DNA from: Thermoplasmata archaeon
GTDB taxonomy: Archaea > Thermoplasmatota > Thermoplasmata > UBA10834
DNA length: 7,141 bases
Direction: 5' to 3'
Assembly (NCBI GenBank): GCA_013331315.1
Contig: DUGQ01000071.1
Span: forward strand, 1,314-8,454
Under the pieces are notes generated by a model. That model was not told the origin of the DNA and ran no database searches. It was given only the letters and a program-made list of their open reading frames with translations. Shown one piece after another: positions 1-6,625 of this stretch. A program made the position numbers and the translations under genes. Position 1 is the stretch's first letter. Each line of letters opens with the position of its first letter.

Positions 1-1
1 G

Positions 2-205
2 CACATCGTCGGTGTGGACGTCGAGCTCTACAAGAGGGACGACGTGAACCTCATGAGGATGATCAGGTGCTACAAGGGCGTGCGTCACGAGACCGGCCAG
101 AAGGTCAGGGGACAGAGGACCAGGGCCAACGGCAGGAGCGGACTCACGCTCGGCGTCATGAAGCGCAAGGAGCAGCCCGGAGGGGCGGCCGCCAAGAAGG
201 AGTAG
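2..205 (+). CDS. rps13: 30S ribosomal protein uS13 (C-terminal part, 5' end outside window)
   Basis: Small-subunit ribosomal protein uS13, which sits in the head of the 30S subunit and contacts 16S rRNA, P-site tRNA and, through an intersubunit bridge, the large subunit. Only the last 67 codons are present; the reading frame is open from base 2 to the TAG at 203-205. The visible part holds the family signature near the C-terminus, a basic stretch reading RHETGQKVRGQRTRANGR, equivalent to the RGQRTR-NGR rRNA/tRNA-binding tail of archaeal and bacterial S13. It ends in a lysine/alanine-rich tail (GGAAAKKE). It lies 8 nt upstream of rps4 on the same strand, the expected archaeal order. The identification is firm; nothing can be said about the missing N-terminus. 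Confidence 0.95.
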   Translation, partial: HIVGVDVELYKRDDVNLMRMIRCYKGVRHETGQKVRGQRTRANGRSGLTLGVMKRKEQPGGAAAKKE

Positions 206-213
206 TGTGACAG

Positions 214-933
214 ATGGGCGACCCGAAGTTCTCCAAGAGGAAGTACGAATCGCCAGCTCAGCCGTGGGAGGGCGAGAGGATAAAGGCGGAGAATGAGCTG
301 CTCCAGAAGTACGGTCTCAAGAACAAGAGGGAGCTTTGGACGGCCCAGTCGCTGGTAAGGAGGCTCAGGGCGCAGAGCAGGGAGCTCCAGGCGAGACTCA
401 GGACGGGCGACCCGCAGGCGCAGAAAGAGACGGAAGAGCTCCTGGGCAAGTGCGGGAGGATGGCTCTGCTTCCCGCGGACGGGGCCACGCTCAACGACGT
501 ACTCGCCTTGAACACCGAGGCGGTCCTCGCGAGGAGACTTCAGACGGTCGTGTACCGGAAGGGACTGGCATTCACGCCGAAGCAGGCGAGACAGATGATC
601 GTGCACGGGCACGCGTCCGTGAGCGGCAGGAAGGTCACGATTCCAGGCTACCTCGTCAAGAGGGGAGAGGAGGAGGCCATCGACTACCACGAGACCTCAC
701 CCCTGACGGACGACATGCACCCGACCAGGCCCAAGCCGGAGGAGCTGGAGCGCAAGCGCGCTTCGGACCAGGCGAAGGCCGAGGCGAGGGCGCAGAGGGC
801 GAACGAGAGGTCCCGCGGACCCCCGAAGAGGCTGCCGAGGAAGCCCAGGCCGGTCAAGGAGGCAGCGCCCAGCGAGGGCTCCGGGACGACCAAGGAAGCC
901 GAGGAGCCCGCCGCAGAGAGCTCGGAGAAGTGA
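214..933 (+). CDS. rps4: 30S ribosomal protein uS4, with long charged C-terminal tail
   Basis: Primary 16S rRNA-binding protein uS4, an early assembly protein of the 30S body. The 239-residue product opens with the archaeal N-terminus ([18 protein letters not shown]). A basic helical region with LVRRLR follows at about residues 47-52. An S4 RNA-binding fold occupies about residues 106-152, with [20 protein letters not shown] and [18 protein letters not shown], the typical S4 turn. From about residue 170 to the end is a low-complexity tail rich in K, R, E, A and P, which makes the protein clearly longer than the roughly 180-200 residues I know for archaeal uS4. The ATG at 214 is preceded by GTGA at 207-210, which can pair with the UCAC of the 16S 3' end, and the start matches the family N-terminus. 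It sits 8 nt after rps13 and 5 nt before rps11, so it is almost certainly co-transcribed with both. Confidence 0.97.
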   Translation: MGDPKFSKRKYESPAQPWEGERIKAENELLQKYGLKNKRELWTAQSLVRRLRAQSRELQARLRTGDPQAQKETEELLGKCGRMALLPADGATLNDVLALNTEAVLARRLQTVVYRKGLAFTPKQARQMIVHGHASVSGRKVTIPGYLVKRGEEEAIDYHETSPLTDDMHPTRPKPEELERKRASDQAKAEARAQRANERSRGPPKRLPRKPRPVKEAAPSEGSGTTKEAEEPAAESSEK

Positions 934-934
934 T
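930..934 (+). promoter_or_regulatory. Ribosome binding site of rps11 overlapping the rps4 stop codon
   Basis: GTGAT lies 4 nt before the rps11 ATG at 939 and contains the rps4 TGA stop (931-933). It is complementary to AUCAC of the archaeal 16S 3' end (seen in the sequence plus known anti-SD). The overlap suggests that ribosomes finishing rps4 re-initiate on rps11, i.e. translational coupling; the coupling itself is inference. Confidence 0.6.
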
Positions 935-938
935 TCCA

Positions 939-1322
939 ATGGCCAGATGGGGTATCGCACACATATTCGCCAGCTACAACAACATCATAATCACGCTCAC
1001 GGACATCACCGGCGCCGAGACGATCACCAAGGCCACGGGCGGCATGGTCGTCAAGCAGGCCAAGGACGAGGCATCCCCGTACGCGGCGATGAGAGCGGCC
1101 GAGAAGGTCGCGGAGATCGCCAAGGAGAAGGGGATAGACTCGATACATGTGAGGGTCCGCGCGCCTGGAGGCAACAAGTCCATCTCGCCGGGACCCGGCG
1201 CCCAGGCGGCGATTAGAGGCCTGGCCCGTGCCGGCCTCAGGATAGGCAGGATAGAGGACGTCACCCCCGTGCCGCACGACGGGACCAAGAAGAAGGGCGG
1301 CAGAAGGGGACGAAGGGTGTAG
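939..1322 (+). CDS. rps11: 30S ribosomal protein uS11
   Basis: Small-subunit protein uS11, located on the 30S platform next to the mRNA exit channel and binding the 16S rRNA central domain. The 127-residue product is full length for the archaeal family and shows its landmarks. These are [19 protein letters not shown] near the N-terminus (residues 4-22), [18 protein letters not shown] (34-51), [18 protein letters not shown] (83-100), and the C-terminal [12 protein letters not shown] followed by a very basic GGRRGRRV end. The frame is open about 200 codons further upstream, across rps4, but that is a GC-rich shadow. The ATG at 939 is chosen because the conserved N-terminus starts there and GTGAT precedes it by 4 nt. 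It lies between rps4 (5 nt gap) and rpoD (11 nt gap). Identification is certain. Confidence 0.98.
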   Translation: MARWGIAHIFASYNNIIITLTDITGAETITKATGGMVVKQAKDEASPYAAMRAAEKVAEIAKEKGIDSIHVRVRAPGGNKSISPGPGAQAAIRGLARAGLRIGRIEDVTPVPHDGTKKKGGRRGRRV

Positions 1323-1333
1323 AGTGGTTCCCG

Positions 1334-2167
1334 ATGAAGATCAACGTGCTCGAGATGACGCCCACAAAGGCGGAATTCGTGATTAGCGAGACGAACCCGT
1401 CGTTCGCGAACGCCCTCAGGAGGACCATCGTCTCCGATGTCCCCAAGATGGCAATCAACAACATCGAGTTCCACCTGGGGCCCATAATGGACGAGGGCAG
1501 CCAGGCGTACGAGAGCATCTCACCGCTGTTCGACGAGATAGTCGCCCACAGGCTGTCCCTGGTGCCGATACCGACGGACCTGGAGCAGTTCAACCTCAGG
1601 GCGAAGTGCGCGTGCGGGGGCGAGGGATGCCCGTCGTGCACGATCATGTACTCGCTCAACAAGAAGGGGCCGTGCACGGTCTACTCCGGCGACCTCGAGC
1701 CGCTCGGGAGCGAGAAGTTCAGAGTGAAGGACGACCTGATCCCGATAGTGAAGCTCGTGGAGGACCAAGCGCTGCTGGTGTACGCCACCGCGGAGCTTGG
1801 GACGGGCAGGCAGCACGCGAAATGGCAGGCGACGGTAGGGGCCGGCTACAGGTACTTCGCGGACATAGAGATCGACGAGTCGAAGTGCGATGTCGGCTGC
1901 TCGTGCGCGGAGATCTGCCCCAAGGGAGTCCTCGAGAAGGAAGGCAGGAAGACCGTCGTCAAGCACCCTGAGAAGTGCAACCTGTGCAACTCCTGCGTCG
2001 AGATGTGCGAGACAGAGGCCATCAGGGTCAAGGGCGACCCGACAAGGATACTCTTCAGGTTCGAGACGGACGGCTCGATAAACGCGAAGGACGTGCTCTT
2101 GAAGGGCTTGAACATCCTCGAGGAGAGGTTCGAGCAGCTGAGGGAGCAGGTCTCGGCGTTGGAGTGA
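1334..2167 (+). CDS. rpoD: DNA-directed RNA polymerase subunit D (Rpo3), with two ferredoxin-like Fe-S motifs
   Basis: Archaeal RNAP subunit D (counterpart of Rpb3/alpha), which pairs with subunit L to form the platform on which the polymerase assembles. The 277-residue protein has the alpha-like dimerisation region split around an insert. Residues 1-80 carry NPSFANALRRTIVSDVP and the HRLSLVPIP turn. Residues 92-102 carry a cysteine cluster (C92, C94, C99, C102) resembling the Rpb3 zinc loop. Residues 181-226 form a ferredoxin-like insert: the first motif has C185, C189, C191 and C195-Pro, the second C215, C218, C221 and C225 with canonical 2-2-3 spacing. Residues 238-277 complete the dimerisation domain and end in a charged helix. 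Family knowledge: Fe-S clusters in D subunits (Sulfolobus, Methanosarcina) stabilise D and D-L assembly. Cluster occupancy here is inference. It is the last gene of the ribosomal operon in this window, 11 nt after rps11, and converges on polC. Confidence 0.97.
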   Translation: MKINVLEMTPTKAEFVISETNPSFANALRRTIVSDVPKMAINNIEFHLGPIMDEGSQAYESISPLFDEIVAHRLSLVPIPTDLEQFNLRAKCACGGEGCPSCTIMYSLNKKGPCTVYSGDLEPLGSEKFRVKDDLIPIVKLVEDQALLVYATAELGTGRQHAKWQATVGAGYRYFADIEIDESKCDVGCSCAEICPKGVLEKEGRKTVVKHPEKCNLCNSCVEMCETEAIRVKGDPTRILFRFETDGSINAKDVLLKGLNILEERFEQLREQVSALE

Positions 2168-2241
2168 GCCGCAGGGCAGGGACGCGGCTGGTTCATCGTA
2201 AGCAGTTCACATGGACTGAGCGTGGGCGCTGGACCGGGATC
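2168..2241. other. Convergent intergenic gap between rpoD and polC, with two small hairpins
   Basis: This 74-nt gap separates the stop codons of two convergent genes. A 6-bp perfect stem pairs 2167-2172 (AGCCGC) with 2184-2189 (GCGGCT) across an 11-nt loop, directly at the rpoD stop. A smaller stem pairs 2219-2222 (AGCG) with 2227-2230 (CGCT) around TGGG, 12 nt beyond the polC stop. Neither is followed by the T-tract typical of archaeal intrinsic termination on either strand, so any terminator role is weakly supported. I see no tRNA or small ORF here. Confidence 0.35.
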
Positions 2242-5200
2242 TCACATGAACTCGTCCAGCTTGGCGTTCTTGACCCTGTCGGACTGGAACAGCGAGTTGA
2301 TGGAGTTCTCGAGAAGCGATATGCGCTGGAGCGTGTAGGGGGAGACGTTGTACATGTTGCCTATCCGCTTGGCCGTCTCGAGGTACTTGCTCACCCCCGC
2401 CTCGTAGACCGTGAGCGTGAGCTTGTTCCCGCAGTAGCACATCCCCTTGAGGGGTATCCGTCTGTACTTAGCGTTGCACTTCGCGCACCTCAGCTGCTGG
2501 CCGGTGAAGCGTCTGAGACTCCCCTGGGTGTCCGGCAGCAGGTGCCTCGTGATTATCCGGTGCACGACATCCGAGACGTCGACGGCCCGTATCTTGACCC
2601 CCAGGGCGATCTGCGCCTCGAGCTTGTCGCCCATGGAGTCGAGGGCAGTGTAAGCGGACGACACGGGCCCCTCGGATATCCGGCTCACGTCGTGTGTGAA
2701 CCCCAGTCCCTCGTACTGCAGCACCGTCCCGATCCTGCCAGCGACGAGGTCCATCACGGGTTCGACCTCCTTCGGGTGGGCGAACCTCTGGGCGGCCTTG
2801 AAGAAATCGAGCGGGTAGGAACGGGAGACGTCTATGTTGTGCGCCTCCTTGTCGATCTCGTTCGGGTCGAGCTTGGTCGTCAGCACGAGCGGGGCGTCCA
2901 TGAGCCCGCCCCTGCGCTCCGGAAGGAAGGACCTCGAGAAGTTAAGCAGACAGTCCATGAGCAGTATGATCGAGTCCTCGTCTCCGTCACAGTTCCTCCT
3001 CTTGGCCGCGTGGAAGAACGGGTGGGCGTAGCCGGCGTGGGCTTCCGTGAAGCCGACTATCCTTGACAACACCCCACCTGAGGTGTGAGGCGCGAGGCCC
3101 ACGACGAGGTGGCCGACCAGGTCGTTCCTCGTCCTCACGTGGTAGAACGGCTCGAGCCCATAGAACCTCGCGAGAAGGTCGTCTATGAATCCCGCCGCCG
3201 AGATGAGGTAGTCCACGCACGAGTCGGGTATGATGACGTCCTGGACCTTGAGCTCGAGCAGGTCGTCTGGGCCTACGAGCTCCTTCCCGCTGGCCGTCCT
3301 CGAGTAGCCTAGCCTGCGGACGGTCTCGACGTCTATCCCGATCTCGCGGGGCGTGAAGTGAGTGAGCGGGACGTCCGTCGCGTCCACCCTGATGGTGCCG
3401 TCCTTGAAGACGAAGACACCGTTCCTCGCGCGGAGGACGCCCTTCTCGATGGGCTCGGGCGTCTTGCTCTTGGATATCATGCCCTGCACGCCCTTGACCT
3501 CTATCCCGCGCCCGTTCACGACATCCAATGCGGACTGGAACATCTCGCCCACGGGCACCGCCTGGACAGACATGTTGCCCGTGAAGACCGTGTGAGCCCC
3601 GCACGAGCACTTGCTCGAGAAGCTCACCGCGCCGCAGATTGGGCACGACCGCTCGCCCAGCTGGACGCGGATGGTCCCGGCGTTGGCCGCCTCGCTGATC
3701 AGCCTCTGAGGACCGCCGTACGACCCAACAGGGAACAGGCAATGGGGTGGTGGCTTCATCCGCCTCTCGCGGGCCTTCTCCGGACGCGCGACCCTGGCGC
3801 CGATCCTCGTGACCGCCCTAGCCCTGATGTCTACGCCAGCGAGGGAGGAGACCAGTTCCAGGGGGTTCTTCGTCTCCACCGACGGATCCGCCACGCTGAC
3901 CAGGCGGCCGCCATCAGGTCTCAGGCCCAGGCCGAGCATGAGCGGGCGGGCGCACTCGTCGATGCGTATGCGTCCGTCCCTGACCTCGTGAAGCGCACCC
4001 AGCTGCTCCAGGGTCGCCTTGTGGACCCCCTCAAGCGGCAGGCTAAGGACCTCGTCCTCCCACTCGCCCGATGACAAGAGGAACTCGCGCAGGTCGACGA
4101 GACGCTTCACGTCCAGGTCCGCCCAGAAGAGGTTGTGCCTGGGATGAAGGGGGACCTTCAGCGCGCTGGATATCTCCAGGGCCCTCTCGAAGGTGGGGCT
4201 CCGCCAGTCGTCTGGGAGCTCGGATCCGCGCTCCAGAAGCTCCTCTCTGTACCACTCTATCGTGAACCCGGGCGGCATCAGGAAGTGGTTGTTCTCGACG
4301 AACTCCCCGAAGGGGACGAGTATCTCGCCTACGTCGACGATCTCCTTGACCTTCCCGTGTATCTCCTGCGCCTCGGCCACCGTATTGGCCTGAACGAGGT
4401 CGCCGTTCTCGAGCAGGACTATCGGCCCCTCGATGGTGTCACATGGCGTTATCGCGCCTGCCTTGCCCGGTCGCTCAATCTTTATCTGTGTGCCTATCGC
4501 GACGAAATCGTCGAGGAGGACCATCGTCGCTGGGTTCATCCCCAGGGCGGCGAGCCCGGTCGCCCGTGTCCGTCCATACCTGAGTCTGAACCCGCCCACC
4601 CTGGACGGATAGGCCAACACTGGCCTTCCCGCGAGCATGTCCTTGAGGAACTTCGAGTTCGGGGAGATCTCTGGAGCTCCATCGTCCTGCCCCTTCTTCT
4701 TGAGGTTGATGAAGTCGTCGATGAACTCCCAGCCGTCTATCCCCAGACGCTTCACGTGCTTCTGCAGCTTGGGAGCCTTCAGGCACAGGCCCTCGGCGAT
4801 AACTAGGCATGCCCCTCCCCGGACGCGGTTAGTCGCGACCCTCGGAAGATCCCGGTACCCGGATATCTCGGAGTCCTCCGTGCCCTCGCCATCGACGCAG
4901 ACGGGCACGTTGCTCGCCATGATCTCGATCTCCTCGTTGGACGGGGTGTACTGCAGGTGCTGGCAGGACTTGTAGAGCGGTATCTCCTCCTTCAGCCTGA
5001 GCACCTCAGGACCTGTGGGAGCGTACCTTCCCAGGCCGATCTCCCGCCTCACCACGTCCGCGATTAGGACGCTCATCGCCTGTCCCGTGCCTCCGGCAGA
5101 CCTGATCGGGCCGGCGAAGTAGACCGTGAGGTAGTCCGAGCCGTCGGAGTTCCTGTTGACGGACACGCTGGCGATGCCCTCGAGAGGTGCGACGAGTATC

Positions 5201-5547
5201 CCTTCCGTCAACACGGCCAGGCCCAGTCTGATGGCTCTCTCCACCGCGAACTCTGGCGATCTGGCGGGAAGCCGGGCGTACTCCTTTGCGATGAGCAGGG
5301 AGACTTCCTCCCTGTTATGGTCCACGCTCAGCTCTCGGATCCTCTCGGCGACGCCGTCGACCTCCCAGTCGAACAGGAGCTTCTCGACCCTCGCCGCGAG
5401 GTCCGGCGCCTGGGGGACCTCGACGTCTATCTCCGGGTCGAGGCCCTTCATCCGAGCCCGTCTGGCGATGTCGTAGCAGACGTCCACCTCGCGCTGAAGC
5501 GACGAGAAGTATTCCTGCATGGACTCACTGCAAACGACGCCCCTCAT
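2242..5547 (-). CDS. polC: DNA polymerase II (family D) large subunit DP2, catalytic subunit of PolD
   Basis: Catalytic subunit of the archaeal replicative polymerase PolD; it works with the exonuclease subunit DP1 (not in this window). The 1101-residue protein is full length for intein-free DP2. An N-terminal region (about 10-130) begins MQEYFSSLQREVDVCYDIA. YFAGPIRSAGGTGQAMSVL (about 143-161) is a strongly conserved DP2 block. A zinc-binding set CPIC/CSC lies at C635, C638, C647 and C649. The active-site loop NCDGDED (852-858) has aspartates D854 and D856, matching the essential pair known in Pyrococcus DP2 (two-barrel, RNAP-like core). A C-terminal zinc set lies at C1021, C1024, C1037 and C1039, and the tail ends KNAKLDEFM. 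The start is uncertain: ATG at 5547 has GGGGG 6 nt upstream, while the in-frame ATG ending at 5520 (residue 10, just before the conserved QEYF) has GTGA 4 nt upstream. The gene follows the NOG1 gene by 112 nt on the same strand. Confidence 0.98.
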   Translation of the reverse strand: MRGVVCSESMQEYFSSLQREVDVCYDIARRARMKGLDPEIDVEVPQAPDLAARVEKLLFDWEVDGVAERIRELSVDHNREEVSLLIAKEYARLPARSPEFAVERAIRLGLAVLTEGILVAPLEGIASVSVNRNSDGSDYLTVYFAGPIRSAGGTGQAMSVLIADVVRREIGLGRYAPTGPEVLRLKEEIPLYKSCQHLQYTPSNEEIEIMASNVPVCVDGEGTEDSEISGYRDLPRVATNRVRGGACLVIAEGLCLKAPKLQKHVKRLGIDGWEFIDDFINLKKKGQDDGAPEISPNSKFLKDMLAGRPVLAYPSRVGGFRLRYGRTRATGLAALGMNPATMVLLDDFVAIGTQIKIERPGKAGAITPCDTIEGPIVLLENGDLVQANTVAEAQEIHGKVKEIVDVGEILVPFGEFVENNHFLMPPGFTIEWYREELLERGSELPDDWRSPTFERALEISSALKVPLHPRHNLFWADLDVKRLVDLREFLLSSGEWEDEVLSLPLEGVHKATLEQLGALHEVRDGRIRIDECARPLMLGLGLRPDGGRLVSVADPSVETKNPLELVSSLAGVDIRARAVTRIGARVARPEKARERRMKPPPHCLFPVGSYGGPQRLISEAANAGTIRVQLGERSCPICGAVSFSSKCSCGAHTVFTGNMSVQAVPVGEMFQSALDVVNGRGIEVKGVQGMISKSKTPEPIEKGVLRARNGVFVFKDGTIRVDATDVPLTHFTPREIGIDVETVRRLGYSRTASGKELVGPDDLLELKVQDVIIPDSCVDYLISAAGFIDDLLARFYGLEPFYHVRTRNDLVGHLVVGLAPHTSGGVLSRIVGFTEAHAGYAHPFFHAAKRRNCDGDEDSIILLMDCLLNFSRSFLPERRGGLMDAPLVLTTKLDPNEIDKEAHNIDVSRSYPLDFFKAAQRFAHPKEVEPVMDLVAGRIGTVLQYEGLGFTHDVSRISEGPVSSAYTALDSMGDKLEAQIALGVKIRAVDVSDVVHRIITRHLLPDTQGSLRRFTGQQLRCAKCNAKYRRIPLKGMCYCGNKLTLTVYEAGVSKYLETAKRIGNMYNVSPYTLQRISLLENSINSLFQSDRVKNAKLDEFM

Positions 5548-5598
5548 TCCACGCCCCCTGAAAGAACATCGGCGAGGTAGGATGCGCCTCCCTGCGCC

Positions 5599-5646
5599 GG
5601 TGCGGAATCATTAGGTGCAATCCCGGAGGCTAATCGCAGAATCGCA
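5599..5646 (-). repeat. Short direct repeats in the polC leader
   Basis: On the plus strand, AATCGCA occurs at 5632-5638 and again at 5640-5646 (8-nt period). GGTGC(GG)AATC occurs at 5599-5609 and, without the GG, at 5614-5622. Seen from polC, this is four GATT boxes in 38 nt lying directly downstream of the candidate TATA box. A 6-bp stem (GCCTCC 5586-5591 with GGAGGC 5625-5630) encloses part of them. The repeats are visible; a regulatory role is speculation. Confidence 0.35.
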
Positions 5647-5653
5647 CTATAAG
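5647..5653 (-). promoter_or_regulatory. Candidate TATA box for polC
   Basis: On the minus strand CTTATAG is an A/T-rich island in otherwise GC-rich sequence, 6 nt past the NOG1 stop. If used, it would place a start site roughly 25 nt downstream (around 5622) and give polC a leader of about 75-100 nt. An alternative is that polC is only read through from the NOG1 gene; nothing in the sequence settles this. Confidence 0.3.
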
Positions 5654-5659
5654 CGTTGC

Positions 5660-6610
5660 TCAGGCCTTGAGCCGGCCGACCAACGCGTCCACGAGCTCTG
5701 GCACGCCCTCCCCGGTCGCGGCGGATATCTTCAGCCTCTCCGAACCCGAGACCTGCATGTCGGCCTTATTCTCCACCTCGATTATGGGAACGGGCCCGAA
5801 CTCCTCTCGGAGGGATTCGAGCAGGTTCCTCTGCTGCTCCGAGGTGTACCCACAGGTCTCGGTCGGGTCCAGGATGAAGACTATCACATTGGCCAGATGC
5901 TTGAGCGCGAGAACGGCCCTCAGCTCGATGGCGTTCCTCTCGGCCAGCGGACGGTCGAGCAGCCCCGGTGTGTCGATCACCTGGTACCTGAGGTACTTCC
6001 GCTCGAACACGCCCACGGATATCTCCTGCGTGGTGAACGGATACACGGCCACCCTCGGCTTGCCCGAGGATATCCTGCCCACAAGCTGGCTCTTGCCGAC
6101 GTTGGGGGCGCCGGCTATCACGACCGTGGGGAGCGAAGGGTCGACCGTGGGGAACTTGCGCATGATGTTTCTCGCGCGCCCGAGGAACTCGAGCTCCTTG
6201 CTGACTTGCTTGACGAACGAGGACATGCGGCCGTACGAGGACCGCCTGAGTTCGTCTATCCTCCCCAGGTTCTTGGCGGAGCCCATGTCCTTGACCGTCT
6301 GTCTCGCCACCCGCGCAACGCTGCCCCTGCACCAGTCCAACGCGCCGAGGGATTTCTTGACCTTGTCCCTGCTAACCGCGACGTCGATCAGCTCAGAGTA
6401 GAACGGGCTCAGGCGTTCTATGCTCGGGAACGCCTTCACGTACTTGCCCATCGTGGAGACTATGACATCGCTCGCCGACTTGACCTTCGAGATGTTGGTC
6501 TCCCTCACGGTGTCCATCCTAGTCTGTCCCTTGTACTCGACCTTGGAGGCCTTCTTGAAGGCCTTGTCCAGTATCTCGTCGGCCATCAGCACCGTGGGTA
6601 TGTCGAACAT
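5660..6610 (-). CDS. NOG1-family GTPase (ribosome biogenesis)
   Basis: GTPase of the OBG/NOG1 group; the eukaryotic relative Nog1 acts in 60S subunit maturation, and a similar large-subunit role is assumed in archaea. From the preferred start the protein is 316 residues. A helical N-terminal domain (about 1-160) begins MFDIPTVLMADEILDKAFKKASK. The GTP-binding domain has all five motifs: G1 GAPNVGKS (167-174), G2 YPFTT (190-194), G3 DTPG (213-216), G4 NKAD (281-284) and G5 SAATGEG (296-302). The NOG1 hallmarks VIDTPGLLDRPLAERN and ILDPTETCGY are present. It lacks the long C-terminal extension of eukaryotic Nog1, as expected in archaea. An in-frame ATG 5 codons upstream (6623-6625) exists. The ATG at 6608-6610 is preferred because GGGTGGC precedes it directly and the predicted transcription start falls downstream of the earlier ATG. 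One oddity is Gln after the G1 Ser, where related GTPases usually have a small residue. Confidence 0.95.
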   Translation of the reverse strand: MFDIPTVLMADEILDKAFKKASKVEYKGQTRMDTVRETNISKVKSASDVIVSTMGKYVKAFPSIERLSPFYSELIDVAVSRDKVKKSLGALDWCRGSVARVARQTVKDMGSAKNLGRIDELRRSSYGRMSSFVKQVSKELEFLGRARNIMRKFPTVDPSLPTVVIAGAPNVGKSQLVGRISSGKPRVAVYPFTTQEISVGVFERKYLRYQVIDTPGLLDRPLAERNAIELRAVLALKHLANVIVFILDPTETCGYTSEQQRNLLESLREEFGPVPIIEVENKADMQVSGSERLKISAATGEGVPELVDALVGRLKA

Positions 6611-6617
6611 GCCACCC
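6611..6617 (-). promoter_or_regulatory. Ribosome binding site that favours the downstream NOG1 start
   Basis: On the minus strand GGGTGGC abuts the ATG at 6608-6610 and includes GGTG, part of the archaeal SD sequence. No comparable G-rich stretch precedes the alternative ATG at 6623-6625. The spacing is very short, so this supports rather than proves the start. Confidence 0.45.
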
Positions 6618-6625
6618 GCCCCCAT

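Noticed and set aside
336..938. Upstream extension of the rps11 frame across rps4
   Set aside because: The conserved uS11 N-terminus begins at the ATG at 939 with its own RBS. The upstream part has the composition of an out-of-frame reading of rps4.
684..1277. 197-codon minus-strand open frame over rps4 and rps11
   Set aside because: It is antisense to two universally conserved ribosomal genes, with no motif of its own.
2167..2230. Hairpins between rpoD and polC as intrinsic terminators or a tRNA
   Set aside because: The stems are 4-6 bp with no following T-tract, and there is no cloverleaf or T-loop sequence. They are kept only as a low-confidence intergenic note.
1975..3066. 363-codon plus-strand open frame across the rpoD end, the gap and the polC end
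   Set aside because: It overlaps two firmly identified genes in other frames and has shadow-like composition and no family motif.
3358..4074. 238-codon open frame antisense to polC
   Set aside because: It lies wholly inside the conserved DP2 coding region on the other strand and has no recognisable domain.
5548..5659. Possible small RNA (box C/D-like) in the polC leader
   Set aside because: A TGAT-like stretch is present on the minus strand, but no paired D box or guide architecture could be found.
6623..6625. Upstream ATG as the NOG1 start
   Set aside because: It has no SD before it, would lie upstream of the predicted transcription start, and would add MGAGG ahead of the MFDIPTVL start that resembles homologous N-termini as I recall them.
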